NCBI GenBank assembly: GCA_019694595.1
Contig: JAIBBQ010000030.1
Coordinates: forward strand, 1 to 45,089
Direction of reading: 5' to 3'
Length of the DNA stretch: 45,089 bases
Source of the DNA: Myxococcaceae bacterium
GTDB lineage: Bacteria; Myxococcota; Myxococcia; Myxococcales; Myxococcaceae
Made by a program: the position numbers and the translations under genes. The notes beneath the pieces were generated by a model. That model was not told where the DNA came from and made no database searches. It saw only the letters and a program-made list of their open reading frames with translations. Shown here piece after piece: positions 20,383 to 28,787 of this stretch (its first letter is position 1; the number at the start of each line of letters is the position of its first letter).

Positions 20383-20571
20383 ATGGGCGTTCCCAAGAAG
20401 CGAACCTCGAAGATGCGCCGCGACACCCGCCGCGCCGGCAACAAGAAGGTGCGTACCGCGGTGCAGGTCAACGCCTGCTCCAACTGCGGCGCGCCCGTGA
20501 TGCCCCACCGCATCTGCGCGGCGTGCGGGCACTACGACGGCCGCCAGGTCGTCGCCGGCAAGGACGAGTAG
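20383..20571 (+). CDS. rpmF: 50S ribosomal protein L32
   Basis: 62-residue basic ribosomal protein, full length. The N-terminus MGVPKKRTSKMRRDTRRA is diagnostic. Two C-x-x-C pairs (CSNCGAPVMPHRICAACGHY) make this the zinc-binding form. AAGGG at 20371-20375 lies upstream of the ATG. It sits between yceD and fabH; in most bacteria plsX would come next, but here fabH follows after 69 bp that carry a candidate promoter. Confidence 0.96.
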   Translation: MGVPKKRTSKMRRDTRRAGNKKVRTAVQVNACSNCGAPVMPHRICAACGHYDGRQVVAGKDE

Positions 20572-20604
20572 CGCCCTTCGCGGCACCGCGTAACGCCATT
20601 CGCG

Positions 20605-20633
20605 GTGACAGCGCGCGTCGAGGTGTGTAGAGA
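20605..20633 (+). promoter_or_regulatory. candidate leaderless promoter of fabH
   Basis: GTGACA (20605-20610, five of six to consensus), 17 bp, TAGAGA (20628-20633, three of six), then 7 bp to GTG 20641. The -35 box coincides with an in-frame GTG at 20605, so the longer FabH start and this promoter exclude each other; FabH alignment favours the shorter protein. Confidence 0.4.
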
Positions 20634-20640
20634 GCCGCGC

Positions 20641-21624
20641 GTGCAACGGGCCCGCATCATCGGTACCGGCAGCTACGCGCCGGAGAAGGTGGTCACCAAC
20701 GCCGATCTGGCGAAGCTGGTGGACACCACCGACGAGTGGATCGTCGAGCGTACCGGCATTCGTGAGCGCCGCATGGCGGCGCCAGGAGAGTTCACCAGCG
20801 ACATGGCGCTGAAGGCCGCCGTGCGCGCGCTGGAGATGGCCAAGACCCGGCCCGAGGACCTGGACCTCATCGTCCTCGGCACCATCTCCCCCGACATGCC
20901 CATGCCGGCCTGCGCGGCCTTCCTGGCGCACAAGCTCGGGGCGACGAAGTGCTTCGCCTTCGACCTGTCCGCGGCCTGCGCCGGCTCGCTCTTCGGCATG
21001 TCGGTGGCCTCTCAGTACATCGCCACCGGCCAGGTGAAGCGGGCGCTGGTGGTCGGCGTCGAGCTCCTCACCCGGCTCATCGACTGGGACGATCGCAACA
21101 CCTGCGTGCTCTTCGGCGACGCCGCGGGCGCCATGGTGCTGGGCCCCAGCGAGGACCCGAACCGCGGCATCCTCTCGACGCACCTGCACACCGACGGCGC
21201 GCAGACCGGCATCCTCTGCATTCCCGGCGGCGGCTCGATGCACCCCCAGAGCCCCGAGGTGCTGAAGGAGAAGCTGCACAAGGTGGCGATGAACGGCCGC
21301 GAGGTCTACAAGTTCGCGGTGAAGAGCCTGACGTCGGCGGTGGAAGAGGCGTTCGCGGCCAACCAGATCACCGGGAAAGACGTGCAGCACCTCATCGCCC
21401 ACCAGGCGAACATTCGCATCATCGACGCGGTGCTGGAGCGGGTCGGCATTCCCCGCGAGCGCGCGTGGCTCAACATCGAGCGCTACGGCAACACCTCGTC
21501 GGCCTCGCTGCCCACCACGCTCGACGAGGCCAACCGCGCCGGCAAGCTCAAACCCAACGACACCATCGCGATGATGGCCATCGGCGCCGGCATGTCGTGG
21601 GGCAGCGGAGTGGTGCGCTGGTGA
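20641..21624 (+). CDS. fabH: beta-ketoacyl-ACP synthase III
   Basis: Starts fatty-acid chains by condensing an acyl-CoA primer with malonyl-ACP. 327 residues, normal length. Catalytic triad visible: Cys 113 in LSAACAGSLFG, His in AHQANIRI (about 252) and Asn in RYGNTSSAS (about 282). GTG 20641 was chosen because RARIIGTGSYAPEKVVTN is the family N-terminus; the frame extends to GTG 20605 with 12 non-conserved residues. In myxobacteria FabH can accept branched primers, but primer choice cannot be read from the sequence. fabD follows after 10 bp. Confidence 0.96.
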   Translation: MQRARIIGTGSYAPEKVVTNADLAKLVDTTDEWIVERTGIRERRMAAPGEFTSDMALKAAVRALEMAKTRPEDLDLIVLGTISPDMPMPACAAFLAHKLGATKCFAFDLSAACAGSLFGMSVASQYIATGQVKRALVVGVELLTRLIDWDDRNTCVLFGDAAGAMVLGPSEDPNRGILSTHLHTDGAQTGILCIPGGGSMHPQSPEVLKEKLHKVAMNGREVYKFAVKSLTSAVEEAFAANQITGKDVQHLIAHQANIRIIDAVLERVGIPRERAWLNIERYGNTSSASLPTTLDEANRAGKLKPNDTIAMMAIGAGMSWGSGVVRW

Positions 21625-21634
21625 GGAGCCTTCG

Positions 21635-22585
21635 ATGAGCGTCGCCTACGTCTTTCCAGGGCAGGGCAGCCAGGTGGTCGGCATGGGCAAGGCCCTGGCC
21701 GACGCGTTCCCCGAAGCGAAGGCGGTGTTCGACGCCGCCGACGACGCGCTGGGCGAGAAGCTGTCGACGCTGTGCTTCGAGGGCCCGGAAGACGCGCTCA
21801 AGCTCACCGCCAACACCCAGCCGGCGATTCTCACCGTGTCTGTGGCGGCGCACGCGGTGCTCAGGAAGCGCTTCGCCGCCGCCCCGGCCTTCGTCGCCGG
21901 CCACTCGCTGGGCGAGTACTCGGCGCTGGTGGCGGCCGGGGCGATGAAGCTGTCCGACGCCGTGCGCAGCGTGCGCGCCCGCGGCACCTTCATGCAGGAA
22001 GCCGTGCCCGCGGGGCTCGGGGCGATGTCGGCGGTGCTCGGGCTCGAGAGCGCGCAGGTGACCGCGATCTGCGCCCAGGCGCAGGCCGAGACGCAAGGCT
22101 GGGTGGTCTCGCCGGCGAACTTCAACGACCCGTCGCAGACGGTGATCGCCGGGCACGCCCCGGCGGTCGAGCGCGCGGCGGCGCTGCTCAAGGCCGCGGG
22201 CGCCAAGCGCGTGCTGCCCTTGCCGGTGTCCGCGCCCTTCCACTGCGCGCTGATGGCGCCGGTGGTGGAGCGGCTCAAGGGCACGCTGGGCGCGGTGACC
22301 ATCGCCCCGCTCGAGGTGCCGGTGGTGAGCAACGTGGAAGCCGCCCCCAACCAGGACGCCGCCAAGGTGGTGCCGCTGCTCCTGGCGCAGGTCACCGGCA
22401 GCGTGCGCTGGGTGGAGACGGTGCAGGCGCTGGAAGGCCTGGGCGTCACCAAGGTGGTGGAGCTCGGGCCCGGCAAGGTGCTCTGCGGGCTGGTGAAGCG
22501 CATCGCCAAGGGCATCGAGTGCGTCAACGTGGAGGACCCGGCGGGCCTGGAGAAGGCCGTCGCGTTCCTCGGAGGAACGCCATGA
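21635..22585 (+). CDS. fabD: malonyl-CoA:ACP transacylase
   Basis: Loads malonyl groups from malonyl-CoA onto acyl carrier protein. 316 residues. Motifs: FPGQGSQ at the N-terminus, TQPAIL, nucleophile Ser 91 in [14 protein letters not shown], the substrate Arg in RGTFMQEA, and the catalytic His in [11 protein letters not shown]. Start ATG 21635 lies 10 bp after fabH. The stop overlaps the start of fabG (ATGA 22582-22585). Confidence 0.97.
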   Translation: MSVAYVFPGQGSQVVGMGKALADAFPEAKAVFDAADDALGEKLSTLCFEGPEDALKLTANTQPAILTVSVAAHAVLRKRFAAAPAFVAGHSLGEYSALVAAGAMKLSDAVRSVRARGTFMQEAVPAGLGAMSAVLGLESAQVTAICAQAQAETQGWVVSPANFNDPSQTVIAGHAPAVERAAALLKAAGAKRVLPLPVSAPFHCALMAPVVERLKGTLGAVTIAPLEVPVVSNVEAAPNQDAAKVVPLLLAQVTGSVRWVETVQALEGLGVTKVVELGPGKVLCGLVKRIAKGIECVNVEDPAGLEKAVAFLGGTP

Positions 22586-23331
22586 GCCGGGACTTCGAAG
22601 GCAAGGTCGCGCTGGTCACCGGGGGCTCGCGCGGCATCGGGCGCGCCATCGGCGTCGAGCTCGCGCGCCGCGGCGCCACCGTGGTGCTCAGCTACATGGG
22701 CAACGAGGTCGCCGCCGCGGAAGCGGTGAAGCTGTGCACCGAGGCCGGCGGCAAGGCCAAGGCGGTGCGCTTCGACGTCGCCGACGCCAACGCCTGCACC
22801 CAGGCGGTCGACGAGCTGGTGAAGGAATTCGGCCGCCTCGACGTGCTGGTGAACAACGCGGGCGTGGCCATCGACGGCCTCATCATGCGGTTCAAGGACG
22901 AGGACTGGCAGAAGACCATCGACACCAACCTGAAGAGCGCCTTCGCGCTCATCCGCGCCGCCAGCCGCCCGATGATGAAGCAGCGGGGCGGGGCGATCGT
23001 GAACCTCACCTCGGTGGTCGGCGAGATGGGGAACACCGGCCAGGTGGCCTACGCGGCCTCGAAGGCCGGGCTCATCGGCCTCACCAAGTCGATGGCCCGC
23101 GAGCTCGCCTCGCGCGCCATTCGCGTCAACGCGGTGTCGCCCGGCTTCGTCGACACCGACATGACCAGCAAGATCAACCCGGAGATGCGCGAGAAGCTGC
23201 TCGCGGTGGTGCCGCTCAACCGCCTCGGCCTGGCGAGCGAGATCGCGCACGCCGTCGCCTTCCTCGCAAGCGAACAGGCCTCGTACATCACGGGCGAGGT
23301 CCTCAAGGTCAACGGCGGGATGTACATGTAG
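22582..23331 (+). CDS. fabG: 3-oxoacyl-ACP reductase
   Basis: NADPH-dependent reduction of 3-oxoacyl-ACP, the second step of each elongation cycle. 249 residues, short-chain dehydrogenase fold: cofactor loop TGGSRGIG (about 13-20), NNAG (91-94), catalytic Ser 144, Tyr 157 and Lys 161 (YAASK), and the C-terminal [15 protein letters not shown] 22582 overlaps fabD by four bases and has a perfect GGAGG at 22571-22575, one of the best ribosome sites in the window. The upstream open frame inside fabD is a shadow. Confidence 0.97.
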   Translation: MSRDFEGKVALVTGGSRGIGRAIGVELARRGATVVLSYMGNEVAAAEAVKLCTEAGGKAKAVRFDVADANACTQAVDELVKEFGRLDVLVNNAGVAIDGLIMRFKDEDWQKTIDTNLKSAFALIRAASRPMMKQRGGAIVNLTSVVGEMGNTGQVAYAASKAGLIGLTKSMARELASRAIRVNAVSPGFVDTDMTSKINPEMREKLLAVVPLNRLGLASEIAHAVAFLASEQASYITGEVLKVNGGMYM

Positions 23332-23334
23332 CTG

Positions 23335-23363
23335 TTGATTTCACCAGGGGTGGGAGATAGGCC
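23335..23363 (+). promoter_or_regulatory. possible promoter and leader of acpP
   Basis: TTGATT (23335-23340), 17 bp, TAGGCC (23358-23363) just after the fabG stop, in the longest gap of the fab block (83 bp). GTGGG/CCCAC (23352-23366 region) could form a small hairpin. acpP is often expressed above its neighbours, and an extra promoter here would explain the gap. The -10 match is poor. Confidence 0.22.
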
Positions 23364-23414
23364 CACTCCGCAACCACGGCTGTTTCGAAGTGAATTGAAA
23401 GGTTTGGAACCAGG

Positions 23415-23657
23415 ATGACTGCCACCAACATCGAGGCCAAGGTCAAGTCGATCATCGCGGACCAGCTGGGCGTCAGCGAAGACAAGGTGAAGCTCGAGAG
23501 CTCGTTCATCGAGGACCTGGGCGCGGACAGCCTCGACATCGTGGAGCTGGTGATGGCGATGGAAGAGGAGTTCGAGGTCTCGATCCCGGACGAAGAGGCC
23601 GAGAACATCAAGACCGTCGGCGACGCCATCAACTACATCAACACCCACAAGAAGTAG
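23415..23657 (+). CDS. acpP: acyl carrier protein
   Basis: 80-residue acidic carrier protein that holds the growing acyl chain on a phosphopantetheine arm. The attachment site is Ser 39 in [19 protein letters not shown]. Length and helix pattern are normal. ATG 23415 follows CCAGG and a relatively A/T-rich leader (GAATTGAAAGGTTTGG), unlike the rest of the window, as expected for a highly translated gene. fabF follows after 6 bp. Confidence 0.98.
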   Translation: MTATNIEAKVKSIIADQLGVSEDKVKLESSFIEDLGADSLDIVELVMAMEEEFEVSIPDEEAENIKTVGDAINYINTHKK

Positions 23658-23663
23658 GTCGTC

Positions 23664-24917
<1,254 letters not shown>

Positions 24918-24919
24918 AC

Positions 24920-25368
<449 letters not shown>

Positions 25369-25369
<1 letters not shown>

Positions 25370-25719
25370 TGCCCATGCGCGCGCTCATGCTGCTGGTCTC
25401 GGTGGTCTCGTTGCTCGGCTGCCGCACCGGCATCCAGGCGCACCCGGTGCGAAACCCCAGCGACATCTTCAACCCGCCCGAAGGCGAGTGCCGGGTGCAC
25501 GACTACTCCGAAGCCTCCGACGTGCCCGAAGGCTCGAAGAACCTGGGCAAGGTGGAAGTCGAGCGCCAGGCGAGCGACGAGGAGACCTACCTCGCGCTCC
25601 GCCAGGTCATCTGTGCCAAGGGCGGCGATGCGCTGAGCAGCCTGCGCTGGGTGTTCGAGCTCGGCCAGCGGCAGGGTGAGCCCAAGGCGCTCGAAGCCAA
25701 CGCCTGGCTCCTGCCCTAG
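25369..25719 (+). CDS. small lipoprotein of unknown function
   Basis: 116 residues from ATG 25369 (TGATG overlap with rpiB) or 114 from ATG 25375, which has AGGAGAGG at 25359-25366 at better spacing. The signal peptide ends in the lipobox LLGC. The mature part has three Cys in total with the lipidated one, and a C-terminal pattern (VICAKGGDALSSLRW) that faintly recalls small DUF4156/RcsF-like envelope lipoproteins, where an Ala/Gly-rich helix is followed by beta-strands; this is a weak impression. Its TAG stop shares the palindrome CTAG with the opposite-strand stop of yggS. Confidence 0.75.
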
Positions 25720-26381
25720 GTGGGCCGCGCGCCGAAGAGCGCGGTCCCCACCCGCACCAGCGTGGCGCCTTCCTCGATCGCCACCTCGTAGTCGCCGGTG
25801 GTGCCCATCGACAGCGCCTCGAGCCCCAGCCCCCTGGCCAGCGTCGCCAGCGCCTGGAAGTACGGCCGCGAGGCGTTGGGGTCTTCGTGCAGCGGGGGCA
25901 GGGTGGTGAGCCCCACGACGGTGAGGTTGGGCAGCGCGCGGACCTGCTCGAGCAGCGTGCGCGCGCCTTCGGGCGAGATGCCTGCCTTGGTCGCCTCGCC
26001 GGCGACGTTCACCTGCAGCAGGCAGCGCAGGGGCGCGCCTTCCCGCCGCTGGCTCAGCGCCTGCGCCACGTCGAGCCGGTCGAGCGCGTGGAACACGGTG
26101 GCCGCCTTCGCCACGTACTTGGCGTTCTTGGGCTGCACCGGGCCGATGGCGTGCCACTCGAGGCCCGGGAGATCGGCGAGCGCGGCGTGCTTGTCGCGCA
26201 GCTCCTGGGCGTAGTTCTCGCCGAAGACCCGCTGACCCAGCCCGTGCGCCTCGCGGATGAGCTGGGGCGGGTGCAGCTTGCTCACCGCCACCAGCGTCAC
26301 CGCGCTGCGCGGCCGCCCGGCGCGCGCGCAGGCCGCCGCCACCCGGGCTTCCACCGCGGCGAAGGCCTCGCGCAGGCTCAC
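25716..26381 (-). CDS. yggS: YggS-type pyridoxal-phosphate homeostasis protein
   Basis: 221-residue single-domain PLP-binding protein of the YggS/PROSC family, which buffers PLP and affects amino-acid pools. The Schiff-base Lys 35 is in LVAVSKLHP; other family marks are RVFGENYAQEL, WHAIGPVQPKNAKYVA, LLQVNVAGEATKAG, LSMGTTGDYEVAIEEGATLVRVGTALFG. GTG 26381 overlaps the maf stop by four bases (GTGA) and fixes the start; the frame continuing upstream is antisense shadow. YggS is often next to proC or division genes; pairing with maf is also seen elsewhere. Confidence 0.93.
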   Translation of the reverse strand: MSLREAFAAVEARVAAACARAGRPRSAVTLVAVSKLHPPQLIREAHGLGQRVFGENYAQELRDKHAALADLPGLEWHAIGPVQPKNAKYVAKAATVFHALDRLDVAQALSQRREGAPLRCLLQVNVAGEATKAGISPEGARTLLEQVRALPNLTVVGLTTLPPLHEDPNASRPYFQALATLARGLGLEALSMGTTGDYEVAIEEGATLVRVGTALFGARPT

Positions 26382-26953
26382 CGGCTGCCCCAGGGCATCG
26401 GCACGCCGGCGCGCTCCAGCATCGCCACCGCTTCCGCCAGCGGCAGGCCGATGACCGAGGTGCTGCTGCCGGTCATCGCAGTGATGAAGGCGCCCGCCCG
26501 CGCCTGGCTGGCGTACCCGCCCGCCTTGTCGCGCCCTTCGCCGGTGCCGACGTACCAGGCGATCTCCGCCGCCGAGAGCGGCCGGAAGCGCACCGCGGTG
26601 CTCACCACCAGCGATTCGAGGCTCGCGCCCTGCACGGCCACCGCGGTGAGCACCTCGTGGGTGCGCCCGGACAGGAGCCCGAGCATGGCGCGGCCTTCGG
26701 CCTCGTCCGCCGGCTTGCCGAGGATGCGCTCGTCCACCACCACCGAGGTGTCCGCCGCCAGCACCGCGGCGCCCGGGTGGCGCCCCGCCACCGCCGCCGC
26801 CTTGGCGCGGGCCAGGCGCTCGACGTAGGCCCGGGGTGCTTCCCCGGGGTGAACCGCCTCGTCGAGGTCGGCCGGGTCCACCGAGAAGGTGAGCCCCAGC
26901 TGGCGCAGGAGCTCCTGTCTCCGGGGCGACGACGACGCGAGGACGAGGCGCAT
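26378..26953 (-). CDS. maf: Maf-family nucleotide pyrophosphatase
   Basis: 191-residue septum-associated Maf protein; the family hydrolyses non-canonical or modified nucleoside triphosphates (dTTP/UTP, or m7GTP for the YceF branch) and can inhibit division when overproduced. Motifs: LASSSPRRQELL (residues 5-16), catalytic Asp 68 in AADTSVVVD, GKPADEAEGRAML, SGRTHEVLTAV, and the DKAGGYA segment. It leads the maf-yggS operon. A perfect TTGACA lies upstream with spacing that would make the transcript leaderless. Confidence 0.95.
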   Translation of the reverse strand: MRLVLASSSPRRQELLRQLGLTFSVDPADLDEAVHPGEAPRAYVERLARAKAAAVAGRHPGAAVLAADTSVVVDERILGKPADEAEGRAMLGLLSGRTHEVLTAVAVQGASLESLVVSTAVRFRPLSAAEIAWYVGTGEGRDKAGGYASQARAGAFITAMTGSSTSVIGLPLAEAVAMLERAGVPMPWGSR

Positions 26954-26961
26954 GGGCGCAA

Positions 26962-26990
26962 GAAACAGTAGAAGCGGGGCGTGATGTCAA
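26962..26990 (-). promoter_or_regulatory. candidate leaderless promoter of maf-yggS
   Basis: Minus strand: TTGACA (26990-26985, perfect), 17 bp, TGTTTC (26967-26962, weak), then 8 bp to the maf ATG. The perfect -35 box and canonical spacing outweigh the poor -10. Confidence 0.33.
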
Positions 26991-27009
26991 TGCGGAAGGA
27001 CTGCGGCCG

Positions 27010-28047
27010 ATGAACCCCGCCGATCTCCTCGGTGCGCTGCAGCGCAACCTGAAGCAGCTCGCGGCGTTCAACGACATCGCCAAGGCGCTCACCTCGACGC
27101 TCGAGCTCAAGGAAGTGCTCAAGGTCATCGGCGCCACCGGCTCGCAGATGCTGGGCGCCGAGCGCTGGTCGCTCCTGCTCGCCGACGAAGGCGGCATGCT
27201 GAACTTCGAGATCGCCGTGGGCCCGGGCGCGGAACGGCTCAAGGCGCTCGCGGTGGTGGCGGGCGAAGGCATCGCGGGCACCGTCTACGCCACCGGCAAG
27301 GCCCGGCTGGTCGCCGACGTGAAGAACGACCCGGACTTCGCCCCGCGCTTCGACCAGGTCACCGCCCTGGCCACCAAGTCCATCGTCGCGGTGCCGCTCG
27401 CGGTGCGCGGCCGCACCCTGGGCGTGCTCGAGCTGGTGAACGGCCCGGGCTCACCCGACTTCACGCAAGACGACCTGCACGCGGCGACCGCGATCGCCGA
27501 CTTCGCGGCCATCGCCATCGACAACGCGCAGAACTTCCAGCGCGTGCAGGAACTCACGCTCATCGACGAGCACACCGGCCTGGGCAACGTGCGGGCGCTC
27601 AAGCTGCAGCTCGAGCGCGAGGTCGCCCGCTGCCGCCGCTTCGCCCGGCCGCTGTCGGTGTGCTTCATCGACCTCGACAAGTTCAAGCAGGTCAACGACA
27701 CGCACGGCCACCTCGCGGGCTCGAACATCCTCCGGCAGGTCGGAGGGCTGCTGCGGGAGACGGCGCGCGCGGTCGACCCCGCCTTCCGCTACGGCGGCGA
27801 CGAGTTCGCGCTGCTCTTGCTGGAGACCAACATGGAAGGGGCCCAGCGCGCCGGCCTGCGGGTGCTCGACGAGCTCTCGCGGCGCGCCTTCGAGATCTCG
27901 CCCGGGGTCACCGTGTCGCTCAGCGCCTCGATCGGCTGCGCGAGCTTCCCCGAGCACGGGCAGACGGCCGAAGGCCTCATCGAGGCCGCCGACCGCGCGA
28001 TGTACCGGGTGAAGCGCAGCGGCCGCAACGGCGTCGCGGTCGCCTGA
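27010..28047 (+). CDS. GAF-GGDEF diguanylate cyclase with intact I-site
   Basis: 345-residue cytoplasmic signalling enzyme that would make c-di-GMP from two GTP. Residues about 20-165 are a GAF sensor domain (GEGIAGTVYATGKARLVADV, SIVAVPLAVRGRTLGVLELVN), then a GGDEF domain from about 178. Substrate residues include CFIDLDKFKQVNDTHGH; the active site is GGDEF at 262-266. R-AV-D at 253-256 sits exactly five residues before it, the product-inhibition I-site. All essential residues are present. GGAAGG at 26995-27000 serves ATG 27010. The next gene, an MglA-like pseudo-GTPase, starts two bases after the stop, so the two are likely made together. Confidence 0.93.
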   Translation: MNPADLLGALQRNLKQLAAFNDIAKALTSTLELKEVLKVIGATGSQMLGAERWSLLLADEGGMLNFEIAVGPGAERLKALAVVAGEGIAGTVYATGKARLVADVKNDPDFAPRFDQVTALATKSIVAVPLAVRGRTLGVLELVNGPGSPDFTQDDLHAATAIADFAAIAIDNAQNFQRVQELTLIDEHTGLGNVRALKLQLEREVARCRRFARPLSVCFIDLDKFKQVNDTHGHLAGSNILRQVGGLLRETARAVDPAFRYGGDEFALLLLETNMEGAQRAGLRVLDELSRRAFEISPGVTVSLSASIGCASFPEHGQTAEGLIEAADRAMYRVKRSGRNGVAVA

Positions 28048-28049
28048 CG

Positions 28050-28766
28050 ATGCGGAACGACCCCAGGACCGGCGAGCTGCACTGCAAGGTGCTCCTCGTC
28101 GGGCCAGCCGGCTCCGGTCTGCGCGCCACCGTCTTTAGCCTCGTCGACGCGCTCGCCGATGGACCTCACGTTCGCTCGTCCGAGTTGCCCGGTACGCAGC
28201 GGCTCCCGGCGGGGCACATGCACCCGCGCGGCGCCGACCTGGCGCTGGCCAGCCTCGAACTCGCCGCGCTGGTGACCGACGATGGGCTCACGGCTCGGGT
28301 GCGGGGCTCGACGCTGGGCTTCGAGGCGGTCCGGACGCGGCTCCGCGCGGGGGGCCTGCCGGTGGTGATGCACCTGTTCTGGATTCCGGCGGAGCTCGCC
28401 GGCAACCGGTTCCAGGTCGGGCGCATGTCGCTCGACTGGTTGAGCCACGCCGACCTGGTGGTCTTTCACGGCGATTCGCGTCGCGAGCGCAGGCAGGACA
28501 ACGCAGCCGGCCTGCGGGAGCTGACGGCCTTCCTCGAGCGCTCAGGCGGGAAGATCGACCTGGTGCACGGCCGCACCGGCGCAGGCGCAGTGGCCGTCGA
28601 GGTGGACTCCGTGGGCGAGCTCGCGGAGCTCGTCTCCGCGGCGGTCGAGGCGCTGCTGCCTCCGGCCCCGCCCACCGCGTCGGTTCCCCGGCGGTCGAAG
28701 GCCCTGAAGCCTCCCGGGGCGCGCGAGCGCCCGGTCAGGAAGTCGCGGACGAAGAAGAAGCGCTGA
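28050..28766 (+). CDS. degenerate MglA-like small GTPase (pseudo-GTPase)
   Basis: 238 residues. By eye it follows the MglA polarity GTPase along most of its core: GELHCKVLLVGPAGSGLRAT (residues 8-27) matches the MglA start REINCKI-YYGPGLCGKTT, HLFWIPAEL (108-116) matches HLYTVPGQV, and LVVFHGDSRRERRQDN (136-151) matches VVFVADS-x-x-x-R-x-x-x-N. The nucleotide-binding residues are lost: P-loop GKT is GLR (23-25), switch II PGQ is PAE, and no N/TKxD is visible. It therefore probably does not bind or hydrolyse GTP normally. A basic, Pro-rich tail (about 200-238) is extra. It is coupled to the diguanylate cyclase. The homology call is my reading, not a search result. Confidence 0.68.
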   Translation: MRNDPRTGELHCKVLLVGPAGSGLRATVFSLVDALADGPHVRSSELPGTQRLPAGHMHPRGADLALASLELAALVTDDGLTARVRGSTLGFEAVRTRLRAGGLPVVMHLFWIPAELAGNRFQVGRMSLDWLSHADLVVFHGDSRRERRQDNAAGLRELTAFLERSGGKIDLVHGRTGAGAVAVEVDSVGELAELVSAAVEALLPPAPPTASVPRRSKALKPPGARERPVRKSRTKKKR

Positions 28767-28787
28767 CGGCGACGGCGCTCAGCCTTC
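28757..28787. terminator. inverted repeat spanning both stop codons, pseudo-GTPase/PPIase junction
   Basis: GAAG-C-GCTGA (28757-28766) pairs with TCAGC-CTTC (28779-28787) around a 12-base loop, giving 5 bp, a one-base bulge and 4 bp. Both TGA codons lie in the stem. No T tract. Candidate bidirectional terminator. Confidence 0.4.

Noticed and set aside
18798-20513. Upstream extension of the small lipoprotein frame (739 codons)
   Set aside because: It runs antisense to yceD and rpmF and through the TPR gene in another frame; the lipobox signal and GTGA overlap set the start at 18797.
20605-20640. Longer FabH start at GTG 20605
   Set aside because: The 12 added residues are unlike FabH N-termini and the GTG overlaps a -35-like box.
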